From contig NC_134026.1 of the NCBI RefSeq assembly GCF_964204645.1, positions 19,176,650 to 19,240,649 on the forward strand: a DNA stretch of 64,000 nt, written 5' to 3'. A model generated the notes under the pieces. That model had not been told where the DNA came from. It saw only the letters and a program-made list of their open reading frames with translations, and searched no databases. Positions 11,589-36,503 of the stretch are shown in pieces. Position numbers and translations under genes: made by a program. The DNA comes from Tubulanus polymorphus (Eukaryota > Nemertea > Palaeonemertea > Tubulaniformes > Tubulanidae). The first letter of the stretch is position 1, and each line of letters begins with the position of its first letter.

Positions 11589-13350
11589 CGTCCCTGCGCT
11601 TAATTTACGAGTAGTGACGACTCGCTTTCACCGCTTCTGTGGTTGGGTTGTGAAAGAAAGAATGGGTTGCTTCAAGAAGTTCTGTTTAAAATTTGTCAAA
11701 ATTTTGTGGAACGTTTTGGTTGTGTATATTTGGTATGAAGGGATATTTTGTTTTTGATAAACAGGAGAGAATGTTATGTTAAGAAAATGCATTACGGTGA
11801 CATATGGTGACAAGGCTCTCATGCCATGTATCTCAAATACAACTATCAATGAAACATTACTTGTTGTCACCTATTAGATCTGATGGGCTGGTCTTCAGTG
11901 AAAATTGTTTCAATACATGTATTTTCAAATATACTTGATATACTTGATATACGATTTTGCGTACAGGGGGTAGGGGATTGAAACATTCAAGTTTTATGCG
12001 TACGTAATAGATGAACGATCCCTTAACGTGAACAACATTTTTTTTTAGAGAACAAATTTGCACAAATCTAACTCAAATTCAATGTTAATACCAAATTCGT
12101 TGTGCCATGTGTGTTTTATCGTCCCCAACCGTGACATTATAAAGTACTTTTAGTATAGATGATCTGATGTAACGAAATACATTCAATGTTTATTAGAGAT
12201 TATATTTTATTAATAAAATGTGCGTGATAGATATAAAAAAAACGTTGTTGTTCTGAAATAGTTGATATTTCCAGTTGTTGAATGGTTACCATCATCATCG
12301 CTGCCATCTATGGTATTCCGCGGACTTCACCGCCCCGCATTTCGACCAAAAGATATTTCAGTAAAGTATATTATATTCATGTGGGGTAATCTGTCATACT
12401 AGGGTAAATGTTGGCAGGGAACAAATCGTGGTGGATTAGCTTCTTAATCCGTTTCTAAACTTTTAAGTTTATGCACTGTTGGAGGAAACGTGGCGATGCG
12501 CTTAATCTGACCGCCAAAAGAACGCGTCACATGGCACAAAGAAAATTCAGGATTGGCCGTTCGCCGTTTTATTTAACCATAGAACTCGAGTTCTATGATT
12601 TAACCAACTGTGTGTGACTTTTCTTCATCGACAAAAAACCCTTTAATTATCTATTTTTTTTCTTAAGTTGGTCATTTTGCAGGCCTACCAGCCGCAAATA
12701 CCCTATAGCTGAACTCCCCTTAAAACATGCTGAATCAGAAAGTCGTCAAACCAGCAGCGGCCCCAGGGCTACAAGGTGATATTAACGCTTTGTTTTGTCG
12801 AAAGAGAGTTCAAGGCCTTCATGACGCGTGGCTATAAAATGATAATCGTGCCGCCCGTGTACAACACTTACTTATTGAACCACGAAAAAGGCCGGTCTCG
12901 TTTGAATAAGGAGCCGCGATTTGTTACGAGACTTATTTTCCTTTCCAGATTCATCAGCTTTAATACAAACGATTAATGTTGCGTAATAAGAAAAATTACT
13001 GCTGAGGAATTATTTCTTATCGTAGTTCTAAAGCTTTGTTAAGCAAATGAAATCTTTTTCACAACAACTGCGCTGAAAAATCGAAGTAGATTTCCAACAA
13101 TTTGAAGTCGTTAACTTTCGGATATTTCATAGAAGATCGGGCCATACTATCGATTCGAAGCAAATAGGAAAGGTTTGAAAAAAAATATCGAAACTTATGA
13201 GCTGCGGTCGTTAGGGCTATTAGATATCTGGATGGTGAAACGTAGCCATAGTTCACTTCTGTCCAGGGTATGCGGCATTCAGTGCATCGGTAGCTGTATC
13301 GTTTGATAAATGTGCAGGTACTTTGCTACGATGTAGACTTATATATATAC

Positions 13351-13453
<103 letters not shown>

Positions 13454-15744
13454 TAAAACATGTATTAGCTTCGAGTAATCACTTGACGAATGATTACTCC
13501 AAGATGACTGCAGCCAGATATGATAATTCAGAATGTGTGATGGCTACACCTAAACCTGAAGTTATAATCTTCATATGTTCTGTTCAAGAATATCATTTTG
13601 ATGATTTAGGTTCGATGCAATTATGGCTATATGTGGACTAAAGAATATTTATGGCGAGTTATTATGTCGACACCGAATAGGAGCTTTGAAATGTTGCTTT
13701 CCTATTTTATGATGAGTTGTATTGTCAACATTAAATTCAAAATTGTTCGCCATAATTCTAAATTCACGCTTCCCAGGGGACTCGGTCGCCATCTACGACG
13801 TGAAAAAATATGTACTCTTTATCCAGAAATGATTTACGTTCAGACAATAACTCAAACCAGACAAGATAGAACACTGCGATTGATAAATATGTCATCTGAA
13901 GTGAATTTAAAATTTTGAAAATAACTCAACGTAAAATGTGTTACGAAAAAATGTTAAAAATTCAAAATAATTTAACGTTTAGAAAATACATAACCTGAAA
14001 TCAAAAATATCTACCAAAACATTTGTTCAGTTTTCTTAAGAATGATGTCTGCAAGATGTCTCCCTACGATGGAGTAAGCTTCGAGTGAAGTTAATTTTCT
14101 ACTGCCGAAAAAAAAAACCCGACGTCGCGAGTTGAGAAAGCACGTTAATTTATGCGCGTCTGCAGCCGTTTTATTTTCCAACCGTTTTATTTTCGTCTTA
14201 CTTGGATTCTTTTTTCTATCGGACTTTATCTATTTGTGTGATCTTCTTATTAATATACCAACCACCGCCCGCCCGTACAAACACACACACAAACACGCAC
14301 GCATACTCAAATACATAAATGTTATGTAATTATTTGGGATGATGTAAATGTCTGGCATTTAGAACATGGCGATTTTCATTGCTGGAATTTGTAGGACAAG
14401 TACGACACGGAATGCGAAGTGTCCTGTTTCATATTCGCTCCGCGAAGTATGCAGTTAGTAGCAGCAAACATTTCCACTGTATATATGCAAGCCACGACAA
14501 ATGCAACGCCTTCGAATCGAGAGTTTATCTCCGAAAAGCGCGGACCCTATAACCCCTGAGCGTTCTGGTCGGTTTTTGTTTTCGAATTAAACACATTTGT
14601 CAAGAGATTATTCGGCTCACTTTGACGCCGGTGGCGGACTGTTCGTCGAAGGAAATCTGGATTGGTTTGTGTGCTTAGACTTTTACATACGAACTTTCGT
14701 CACCGTCAGTCTTTTTGCCACACCGCGCGTGGAATACGTATACATAAATATATTTGCCTGAGGGTGTACGAAGTACTAATTTGGACACCGGATTGTAATC
14801 GGCGGTTTGAGTTGATTTCGTTTATTATTAAACCGTATATACTATTTGCGATCATCTTGTCGAGTCGAATCACAAGACAGAAGGTTCTTTAGAAAAAAAT
14901 TTTGATTAAGCGCCCTTTAAGCAGGGTCAGTAGATTACTCGCCCGATTCTTTTTACCGGTGCTCCGGGCTTGATGTACGGTTTTTATGTACGGTTTTGAC
15001 GAGAGGCATATTCTATATAACGCGCTTCTCGATTTGAGGTGAGAAATAAAGCCGGTATACTGAGACACCACTCGCTCATAGAATCGCCGCCGCGGTTGCA
15101 ACAACTAACGTCACCTCGGTCGAAAAACGTCTGAAGATAATGCCGCACCGCGAAGAGCGAATTGCGCAAAAATGTTATGAGAAAAAACCCACGGGATGTT
15201 GATGCAACCGCGTGATATTTCTGTTTACGCCGCGATAAGGTGATGTCGTCATCAATGTGTAACCACGAAACGCGCGTAGGATTCTACAATTTCCACATTC
15301 CAGTTTACACCACCCTAATCGTTCGCACGCGTAATTAGCTCTATCAAGTGGACTAAGTTATTTCGCGTTACCGGTAGTTATTAAAGTTTCAATCGGAATT
15401 AATATGTGTTATTCACCACTACAACGGACTGTTTAGCATTCTTCTCGACTTCTTCCGGTCGGCTTCCTTTTACTGAAAAAAAACGAAACAATAGCGACAT
15501 CGTCATCGTTTTCGATAACGTTTCGAAGAAGTTACGTTTAAATGGGCGTTTTAAGATCGGTAAGAAGATGAGGAGGATTTCTGAATTTCGTATTTGTATT
15601 TCGTAGTCGTTGCGTTGCTCTTTCAGTTTGATGACGTCGAAAACGCGCCGATCGCTATAACGCGGCGTCGGTACGTTTGCTATCAATCTACCGAGCTTGA
15701 AACGATCAAGAGCCTACGCCGAACAGACGATGATAGCTTTACGC

Positions 15745-15750
15745 TATAAA
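15745..15750 (+). promoter_or_regulatory. Candidate TATA box of the fibrinogen-domain gene
   Basis: TATAAA in the context CGCTATAAAAGACG lies about 345 bp upstream of the start codon at 16094. Initiation about 30 bp downstream would give a 5' leader of roughly 320 nt. No transcript evidence was available. Confidence 0.45.
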
Positions 15751-16093
15751 AGACGTAATTGAACATAAAATTTTCATTATTCACCGAGAAACGACGAGTC
15801 GTGCGTTCTATCGATCGTATACTGATTGATGAGGCGAACAATTTTTGCCAAAAACTGATGAGTCTATGATGCTATATACGCAACGGTAAACGGTTTATCG
15901 GCGCAGTCACTCCGTTGAGATTTTCGGCGAAACTTTGTGTGCGAATTTCAAACGATATTTTTGGATAGGCCTAGTATGCGTTAGTGAACATGTTCAGACG
16001 GACTGATCGTGAGCTAAGGGCCTCATCAGCGAAGACACAGAGTCTGGAGTTTTTCAATAGTCTTGCGCAGATCGATTTGTCAAGTTGATCGGG

Positions 16094-27148
<11,055 letters not shown>

Positions 27149-27175
27149 GAACAATTCGTTGTTTCTAAATGAGAA

Positions 27176-27181
27176 AATAAA
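27176..27181 (+). terminator. poly(A) signal of the fibrinogen-domain gene
   Basis: AATAAA lies 28 nt after the TGA stop, giving a very short 3' UTR. No better hexamer follows soon. Confidence 0.55.
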
Positions 27182-27787
27182 ACGAAACAATTCGATATGA
27201 GTGAAATACGAAACATTGATCGCACCACTATAGAATTTCTTGGTAGTAGAAGAATTTCAGGATTTCGCTTACAGTGATTGCATTTAAATACAACCATTAA
27301 CTCCATCTATGCTTACAACGAAATTCCATAGCCTAAATATGGGTTATCAGTCGTCGTGGGAGCTCGAGAACGAGAGAACAGTGTTGTCAGGCGAATTAAA
27401 GAATGAAAAATGATCATGTGCTTCATTCAAACTTAAATGTGATATATAAGTGTACGTACGCAAAGTATATGTATGTGTGTGTATGTGTGACATTGTCTTT
27501 GTTGTGATCGGAACTTATTCCGCATTATAATTTGTTGGACTACCTCAGAATTTGTTATTCCCGAGTCCGGTAGAATTGCTGGGAACCGCGTATCACTTTT
27601 CGCTCGAATAGCCCAACCACCTGTCATCAGTTATTTTCATTCAATCTGTCTGCCACATATTTCCTTTTGACTACACCTATCGAAAATCGTTTGGCTTGAT
27701 TTTATTGGTTCTTAAAGAATGAACGGAATGTTCGCCCATTAGAAACCGTGGGACTAACCTCTAAGGGCCCAATGCCCCGGGCTTTAT

Positions 27788-28182
27788 CAGGGGCGGATCT
27801 AGGATTTTTGTAGGGGCGGGGTCCAGGGAAGTAAAAAGGGACCGCATTGAAATGTAACTGTATGGACGATGCAAGCTGCGTAGCGGCATAGCCCTCATGG
27901 CCAACGACCGTGAGGGGGTACTTGAAGGGGGTCTCCCCTTACGTTGACGATAGAAATTTTTTGAAATGTTAAGAAGAATTTTGTAAGATTTCCACGAGGA
28001 TGAACGATGAATTCCATGAAATGAACCATAAATAATACACAATACCAATACCAGAATCGCAATACCATCATTTTGCGCTTGAAAAAAGATCACTTCGGAT
28101 TTTTTGGGATATACTTCTTTAGGGACCTTAAGATTTAGGGGGTACGGACCCCTTCGCCCCCTCCCCCTAAATCCATCCTCGC
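27788..28182. mobile_element. hAT-like MITE (CAGGGGCGGATCTAGG end)
   Basis: Left end CAGGGGCGGATCTAGGATTT and right end CCCTAAATCCATCCTCG form a diverged inverted pair, with GGGGCGGGGTCC inside the left and GGACCCCTTCGCCCCC inside the right. CAGGGGCGGATC ends are common in non-autonomous hAT elements; the superfamily is inferred. Confidence 0.6.
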
Positions 28183-28578
28183 TTACTATATATAAGATTT
28201 CAAAGAAGGCTTCTTCTTCCTCATATCACGAAATAAGTGCAAATCATAAATGAAACTCAGCAATTTCGATATTCATGGAGAAACTTCGATATAAGAGACC
28301 GGTGGTTGGGCGATTTCATTATGTAATATATTGTATATGAATAAACACGAAAACCAGCGTTTTTCCGGACAAAAAAGCTTGAGATTAGTAAACTAATTCT
28401 TCATTTAATCCAGCCCTTTTCGGATTCGGCTTCGATATCCAATTACGATACTGCGTGCATTTTTAAGAAAAAAACAAAATTAACAAATGCCTTGTGATGT
28501 GTAGTATGCCGTGGTCTCCTTTTCCGATACAAAATTCTGTATTCGACTTTCATTTCAAACAGAAATGCATATTTCACT

Positions 28579-28790
28579 ACGGTGAAACCCCGTTATATTA
28601 ATGAACTCGGATTCAACGATTCATTGGATATAACAAATACAGAATTTCGTCCCAAGTAAGAAAATTGGATTAGTTTCATACAGCGTGGATATAACGAACT
28701 ATTGGTTATAACATGTTAGAGTCCGTGGTTAAAACGAACAGGTTTTCTTGTCTCGAGAAGTTCGTTGTAACGAAGTTCCACTGTAAATAA
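28579..28790. mobile_element. Tigger/mariner-like MITE, copy 2
   Basis: GGTGAAACCCCGTTATATTA at the left pairs with the right end TTGTAACGAAGTTCCACTG. The interior GGATATAACAAATACAG and CTATTGGTTATAAC matches the copy at 11410-11588. Confidence 0.6.
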
Positions 28791-29919
28791 TCAAATTCAT
28801 CGGATTCACTGGATCAGATGCAGACGTGATTAGGGGAGGGCACATTGACACCCGTTCTAATTGAGTCACCATCGGTTTGCAGCTGCAGCGACGATTTTTC
28901 CTCAGGTTTTTTTTTGTAGCCACTGGTTTACCGACAATATTGTTGATATAACAGTAGCAAGGAGCTGGGAGGGAGTGTTGTAGCTGTAGCGAAGGATTTT
29001 AGATTGGGGCTATGTGAAAGGGTGGTTATTGTGCCCCGGTCTCCCTTAGTGCCAAATAACAATGAAACATGTTGAATATTCTCGTAAAATTTAACCTCGA
29101 CACTCTCAAAAATCGTCACTGGAGCTATCAGCCGAGGAATAACGCTTTCTTCTCTGTTAACTCATGGACTCTTAAACGAACTTAGACTTTTAGAGTCATT
29201 TTAAAGTCCATGGTTAACTTACTCCGAGAGTTCTGTTCATCTGCCCCAACCCAGTATCGGGTAGAATGTATTGCTTCATGTTATCGAGGGGATCTTTCAT
29301 CTTTGAGATGTTATCGAAGTTTTTCCTCGTCTGGTGACTGACGTGCCCTAGGCATCAGATCAGTAATGCTGGGTCCAGAAAGGTCATTTCACGTATGGAT
29401 GACCGCCGGTATACACTGTCCCAATAAACCAAACTAACTTTATATCATAAGTCCAAAGAATTTGAAAATTCTGCGGGGTACAGGTGGTAATATTGTTCAC
29501 TCTTCGTTTCTGGATTTATACAATTCACGGGACGAAACCGAACCTATTCTATCAGCCTTTATAAGGTTATATTTCTGGATCCCGTTTTTGTAAATATTTA
29601 CGCACACGTATTGTACTTATTTATTACCTCAATACGATATAATGTGTTATTATTTATTGTCGTTATACTCGATCATAAAGTTCCAAAAGATATATGTGGC
29701 AATGTGCTGTCCGTAACGTTAAATATATCAACATCTTGTCGAATATAGATTCATCATTTTTCCTCATTGTCTCAAGACGTATAGCCATTCTGCAAATACG
29801 CCTTTTATACGTAGCAGGGTCGTATCTGCATTTGAATCTGGGGAAGGGATAAATCCCGAAAAAGGGGATGTTCATAGAAATAATATTTGCTAAAGGGTCA
29901 CTTTTTCAAAATTCATCGT

Positions 29920-29934
29920 GGGGGGGGGGGGGGG
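29920..29934. repeat. 15-bp poly-G tract
   Basis: Fifteen consecutive G follow TTCATCGT and precede CAACTGTCCCTCTCCTGCCC. The flank looks like an old transposon end. An 11-G run of the same kind occurs near 55115. Confidence 0.85.
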
Positions 29935-30713
29935 CAACTGTCCCTCTCCTGCCCCTGTTAGGTACGGCCCTGTATAGTTTTATTTGGTGATTTCCGGTTC
30001 AACGGCTTCCTGGAACTGCCTTCTGTGGGCTTAAATTTGACTCTAATCTGTGTTAAGTTAAAAGAAATTTGGTAATCAACCATAATCAAACTTGACCAAC
30101 AACTATGGAACTGGGCCATTATTCCTAATCTTATCTTGAATATTAACGAAATTTCGGGGTATATTAGGAGCTGTGTCTCACGAAAAAAATTTTCTATATC
30201 ATTATTGTCTTCATCGCAGTCGAATTTTTTTTCATTCCCGGGTTTTCGTCCATTCGTTAAGTGTTTGTATCAACGTGAACATTAACGATTAATATTACAG
30301 AAATACGCTGGTCCAAAGTTGAATGATATAACGATTTAGATGAAAATCACGATCAAAATCAAAAGAACTCTCAAAAGGTGTGAGAGAGGATAAAGTGTGA
30401 GGGTTTTTTTGTTGTCGCTACATTTTGTTTCATTGATAAAAATACATCCGAAAAACGAAGAGAACCTCGCGTCTGCTTAGTATATTGAAATTAAATGTTT
30501 GCTGTTCGTCGTCTATTTGTTATCATTTCGTCTGAAAATAGAACATATATTCCATGGTTATGGTTGCTATCGCGTGGCGATATTCATCCATCCGTATAGA
30601 TTCCCGTGGTTAAGATTAATTCGTAGAGGGGCGTAAGTTATGAAACCATCCTCAACGAAACCTATCTTGGGCATTATTAGAACAGGATACCATATTTTCA
30701 ATAGATTATGCCA

Positions 30714-30905
30714 TTTTGGCAACAAGCATGAAAATTTCAGAAACACAAGTTTCAAAGGAATTCATTAAAGAATATTTATTGAATGGCGGCCGTCTTGAAA
30801 ATGTCGGCCGTATTGAATTTTTTTCAGTTGCCCCCATGTCTGATTTTTTCAGTTAGTCAATCTCTTATCATTCCTGAAATTGCCATGCTTGTTGCCAAGA
30901 TGGCA
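30714..30905. repeat. Imperfect inverted repeat
   Basis: TTTTGGCAACAAGCATGAAA (from 30714) and its near reverse complement around 30880-30905 (GCCATGCTTGTTGCCAAGAT) are inverted copies about 130 bp apart. This suggests a decayed foldback element. Confidence 0.5.
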
Positions 30906-31104
30906 CGATTTTTTCACCAAACCTCCTGACCATAACCTGGATTTATCCATTCTATTGCATAAATTCCATTCGTCAGCAACGAAATTCTCCGAAAAAAAAC
31001 GGCCGAGAAGAATGCTTAGCTTGACTGCAATATCCCGCGTGCAACAATCGACGGGCAACGATCATTAGATAGCGGGCTGCGTCAGCATCAATTCGTTGCT
31101 GGTC

Positions 31105-31400
31105 CCAGTTTCACGAAAAAGTTTAAGCCTAAAACGGTTAAGTTTGAAATGTTGTCCTCATTGAAAACATGAAGTAACCAATGGCAATTACACCAAAAAT
31201 TTGAGTTAAAATTTTTTTGCGAAACTGGCCCCTGGGCCCAGTTTCACAAAAAAGTTAAACTCAAATTTTTGGTGTGGGCCAGTTTCACAAAAAAGTTTAA
31301 CTCAAATTTTTGGTGTAATTGCCATTGGTTACTTCATTTCTTCAATGAGGACAACAATTCAAGCTTAACCTTTAAGCCTTAAACTTGTTCGTGAAACTGC
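31105..31400. mobile_element. Nested palindromic MITE (CCAGTTTCACAAAAAAGTT family)
   Basis: CCCAGTTTCACGAAAAAGTT opens the block. CCAGTTTCACAAAAAAGTTA appears twice in the centre, and the closing end TTCGTGAAACTGCACC is inverted to the start. Arms also share TGTCCTCATTGAAAACATGA against TCTTCAATGAGGACAAC, and CAATGGCAATTACACC. It looks like two overlapping copies of one palindromic element. Confidence 0.75.
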
Positions 31401-34119
31401 ACCCTGTGGAGCTCATTTGGTCTGGCTTCCACGAGCGGTTACCTGCGGCAGTTGTAACAAGCTAGCTAGAAACCGCACTTGAAAACCAGCCCTTAGCATC
31501 GGACGACGTTTTGCTAACAAATTATCTTCACGGGATCCATGCGGCTTGAGTAGTTCTTGGTATGTTATACGCAGGTTTGATTCTAGATTCATTTCAAATG
31601 ATTTGGTCGACTCCATCCTACAAATGAAACCGAAAATTTTCTCTAATTCAAGCCAAGACAAAATGTGGGGTACGTAACCCCAGAAACTAGATCCTTATCA
31701 ATGGCGTGACCATGAATCGTATGGATAAAACAGACCGTTTGGCGAATTCGAAGTATACGCAGTATAGAGGACTCTAATAACATCGGTCGATTACGTAGCA
31801 AATTTACAGCCTATTGGGATTTAAACACCACTTACCAAAAACTCGCGTGCCGTCGTTTAGGTCATCCGTGTGATCTTCCGTATCTGATCGTTGGTCGGCG
31901 AACACCAAACGACATGTCGAAAGCGCTTGATAGGCTGCGAGCAAATTGGGCCCCGGATTAAACGAATATTCTCTCCCCCGGGGAGATATTTCTGGCGACA
32001 AGCGAGGAATATAGCTCGGGTTTCCGAGAAATCTGTGTATAAATCAAATTCTCATTGCGATCCGTTGCTATTTGAATAATATATATATGGTGCGTGCCGT
32101 CACAATGCCCCAACAAGGGACATTCAGAAACAATTGATTCGTCTAGACACAAAAAGAAATGCTAGATTTTTAGTATATATACATTGTATGTATAAACGTC
32201 TTACTTCAATGTACGTAACACTTCGTATATTCTTCAATATAATAATTTATACACATTTATCCTTATCCCAGAAAACAATTCCACCGTTGGTTGCACGGCA
32301 GAAATTTTACTGGAGTCAAATATGTATAAATCGATTTGAAAAATTAACTGCTTTGATTTCAAATCTAAAAGCCAAAATTCCAGTCACAAGTGGAATTGGG
32401 TCATGGGTTTCAACGATGAGCTAGTTTACACAGATATATATCATACCTGTATGCGCCCGTCTTCGAAAAATATGCAACGAACACACACTATGTGCTGATG
32501 AATTCCGGATTAAGACGGGCAAGATCATGGAAGATGTGCGGCTTATAAATGCCCGGAGTGCTCGCGAAGAAAATAGCTATTGGCTAATACCATAATGAAT
32601 GGACGTTTTACAGTAAATTGATCATCACGATATATGAAATTTCTCATCGATAGCATTATCAAAGATGGTATCGTTGACGTCAACAGTTTTAGAGTTAGTT
32701 AATTAATCGATGGATTATGAAACTTCGTTTTATTGTCCATGGTTAAGCAAAATAGGCTTACGTGTGTTATTCGTTAAGCGGGGATCTCCAAACTGCTGAC
32801 TAAAGCGATTTTTACCGTTTTGACATTTCCTTGTCGGTTGTGGGTAAACTGTTTAACCAGGGTTCTCATGGAAAGATTTGGGAAATCAATGAGTTTAAAA
32901 AAATCTTCAATCATTTTCAATAGCAACGGGCTTCGTTCGTTAATTTTCTTATCCTAATCGGTTATTTACTTATAATAACTTGTCATTTGGATAAGTCATC
33001 AACATAAAGTTGGTTCCAGCCGCAACGACTTAAACAAGTAACTGAAGTTCGAGCTGGTCAGTTTTACTGTCGAATTTTTATTTTTCTTTTTTATTTCGCA
33101 TATAGCCCACATTAAAACAGTATGTAATTGATACGACCGTGGATCGCACAACTATATCTGCAGTACGGTACTTCCGGGAATTCCAATTTCAAAATCAAAC
33201 CCCCTGTTTCGGTTCCGGAAGGGACACAAAATCAAACGAAATTTACCAATCAAATAGAAAAAATAGCACTGAAAAATGTATCATTTGATATCAAAAGGCG
33301 CCACGGATTTTCAATTATTACTAGCGCTGGACAATCCACTCTCACCAAACTACATGTAAGTCGGTCTACGTGTAAAACAATTCCAAAAAATGCAGATTAA
33401 TGTATCAATCAGGCATGAGAGAGAGTGAGACTTCTAGACAGGGTTAACGGGCAAACATGCGGCCATTGTGCACGCATTTAAAAGCAGCACGCGACAGCAA
33501 AAAAAAACGTGCAGAAACACTTCGATCCACATATTGTCACGTTTAGTTATTGTAACGGCGTTTTCGCAAAAATTGAATTTCGATCCGATGCATTGTTTAA
33601 CTTATTTCATTAGCTCGAGCCACCAGTAATAACAACACGTTCTCGCGAGCTCTCATCATTCAAGCACGTGTTTAACATCATGTGTCAAATGCGCGAAATC
33701 GGAAGACGAGTTCCATTACAGTTATAAATTCAATCTTTTTCAAATTACGAAAAAACAAGATAATGAAATATTCATCACATCAGAAACATTCTACTCCTTT
33801 AGAAACTCTTTGAATATCCCATTTCACATCAGCATTACATTGTAATCTGTGAAGAAATGGACAATTATAAGATTATTCGTAGTTCTCTTGTTTGATAAAC
33901 GTCACCAGTCCCCCACTCATTGACAAAGGTCCACACAGATGTCGTCAACTTTTGAGTTATCGATTTCAAAAGATTCACTCATCTTTTTCATTCATTTTCG
34001 TCTATACTGGTACTTGATTTGGGGCCAAATTTTAATCCCAAATATGCGAGTTGTGAAATTTCTCTTCTTTGAATCTAATTTTCAAAGATTATCCACGCGA
34101 ATACTCGCAGCACCCGACA

Positions 34120-34390
34120 TTTGCGTGGATTACTTACAAAAAGTTCCACTTTTGTAAAAAAAAAACGAACCCCCATAGACATGGCTGTGGCTACAGACCT
34201 GTAACCAGGGTCACGAGTGTCAGGTGTAATCAAAACAAATATCAAATTTAAAACTATGAGGGAATTCTCCCAGGACCTAACCTGATTTGTGTGGGTGCCT
34301 TACAAAAAGTTCCTCTTTCACACGAAAATCGACCCCACGACCCAAACATGGGATGGCGACGGGCCTACAGACCGCCGATATAGCCACGAC
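34120..34390 (+). repeat. Two-copy diverged tandem duplication
   Basis: The segment with CTTACAAAAAGTTCCACTTT, ACATGGCTGTGG and CTACAGACCTG recurs about 170 bp later as CTTACAAAAAGTTCCTCTTT, ACATGGGATGGC and CTACAGACCGC. There is no coding content. Confidence 0.5.
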
Positions 34391-35374
34391 TATCTGTATT
34401 AGATAGCTTAACCAAGCGTCAATATTCAACAGATTCAGTAGATTAGTCGCCTGCGCTTGATGGCCGATATGACGTCACTTGCGGAGGGCGGTGTACCATT
34501 CATAGCAATTAACATTGAGGTGGTACGCTACGGTGATCACAACACGAACGAACAAGGAAAAGGGAAAAACGAATGTATAAACATATTTTCCGTAACCAAA
34601 TCATGCAAACACTTTATTGTACATACAAAGATGGATTTATTCATTCGATGTGCAGTTTAAATTGCGAGAAACAATGACATATAAGTATCATATACGATAA
34701 AATATAGATTATTCCTAGCCTTCCAGACTAAATTACCACATTGCACTGGGTTAGCCTATTCTGTATTCATGCCTATGAATTATGCTGAACAAAAATAACA
34801 TTGCCTGTATTAATACACTTGGAAAAAAGTGATACGCTCTCAAACCAAATTCGCTAAATGATCGCTTCGCGTGAAAAACAACTGCGATTTACGTAAAAAG
34901 TCGCCACGATATCAACAAGTGCGATAGTAAATCACGAGTTAATGAGCGCCTCGTGATCAGTGTTAGAGAAGTATCATTCATTAGACGTACTCAGTCGAAT
35001 ATCGTGTCATCACACATTTCACGTCAGCCGAGTCAGCATTATCGGATGCTTTTTCGAGTTTCACATTTCAAAACCTTAAAAAGTGTTGCCAAAGACTTTA
35101 AAGTGTAGTCAAGTCAGCACGTAAAGGTATCCTTGTCAAATTGCATCGAACCGTGGTAGATTTCACGATGCCATTAGGTTCGAGAATTGGTAATCAAGGG
35201 CTGGAAAGACGGGCAAATTTTGAATTGCAAGTACATGTACTGTAAATGTACCCATCCAAAGAAAAACTGGTTTTGACAGTAAAAAACACTTCAACTTTGG
35301 CAGTTACTTTCAATTACGATGGCCGGCATTGTCCATCATATTTACATTCAAAAATGTAATGTATCCTCTTAGCA

Positions 35375-35588
35375 TACAGTTGAACCTCGTTTATACGATA
35401 CAAAAGCATCATTTGGAAGATAAATCCTAAAAGTAGGAATTAAGAGGGCATTCGACCTTTAAATCGAAACCCGCTTATCACGAAGATATTTGTATCGATC
35501 AAGATTTGGATACAAGTAATACAAAACCCGTTTAATAAAACAATTTCACCGTTGCCCGCAACATTCGTATTAACGAACTTCCACTCTA
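35375..35588. mobile_element. Tigger/mariner-like MITE, copy 3 (decayed)
   Basis: Left TACAGTTGAACCTCGTTTAT and right TATTAACGAACTTCCACT are inverted ends of the CAGTGGAACCTCG type. It has diverged more than the copies at 11410 and 28579. Confidence 0.5.
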
Positions 35589-36154
35589 TTTTGATACAAT
35601 TTGAACAGGAGATTTTGGTTTTTTCGTGAGTCTTCAACAATTAATGTCAAAACCATATAAACTATTACATTTTTGACTAATACATATACGTATATAACAA
35701 TGAAAATCAACGGAAAAAAAATGACGTAACTTCAACAACTATTTTATGTAGACATATATATGCAAACGATAAAAAGATTCGAATAGATTCTCTACAGATG
35801 TTTTACGATGTTTGGATAAAAAATGCAACTAGCGTAAATAGCAGCCACATTGATGGCATCATAGATTACCATAACAACCTTTTAGTCAGATTTTACATAT
35901 CTGTGCATGTACCACATATATACATAATTGAGCAAATGTGCATTCGTACATTATCTTATTAATAATACTTCTTTTTTTATTATAATCTATAGTGAAACAT
36001 TAAAAGGAAGCAATGCGCATCGAATGAAAATTTCACATATAACGTAGAACATATTCCGTGTTTCTAACAATCTTTTTGAAATCAGTTCCCATAGATATCT
36101 GTCAATTCAATCCAATCCAACTTGAAGAGAAAAACCCACAATATAGATATATCT

Positions 36155-36293
36155 AAAACAATTGCTCTTGTTTTTTCCTAATGTTTCAGTTGGAATCGTT
36201 CCGCCCATCTTCTGAAATTGATATTTTAAATAAACTATGAAGATGGAAGTATGCCACCCGAAACGTTAGGAAAAAACAAGAGCAGTTGTTTTG
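36155..36293. mobile_element. Hairpin MITE with about 30-bp arms
   Basis: AATTGCTCTTGTTTTTTCCT at the left and AGGAAAAAACAAGAGCAGTT at the right are nearly perfect inverted copies. An inner pair, CCGCCCATCTTC and GAAGATGGAAG, extends the stem. Confidence 0.8.
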
Positions 36294-36330
36294 TAGCTAC
36301 ATCATGGGTTATGGCATTCAAGAACGAAAG

Positions 36331-36503
36331 TACTGTAGAACCTGCTTGATTTGGATCATTTGGGACCAACAAAATTCATCCAGTTTACGGGAAATCTGGA
36401 TTAAGGTCATTTTGGATATTAATGAACAAATGGACTGCAAATAATGTCCAGATAAGGCCGGAACCCGGATTAAGCCGATCCGGATTAAGCAGGTTTGACC
36501 GTA
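36331..36503. mobile_element. Tigger/mariner-like MITE, copy 4
   Basis: TACTGTAGAACCTGCTTGAT at the left is inverted in the right end ATTAAGCAGGTTTGACCGTA. Inner blocks CTGGATTAAGGTC and CCGGATTAAGCCG repeat the terminal sequence. Confidence 0.65.

Noticed and set aside
31413-31661. 83-codon minus-strand frame after the palindromic MITE
   Set aside because: Might derive from a mobile-element protein, but no recognisable motif.
33128-33358. Possible orphan exon ending in a strong GTAAGT donor
   Set aside because: The frame is open with an acceptor-like AG upstream, but the acceptor frame hits a stop and no family motif is present; no partner exons found.
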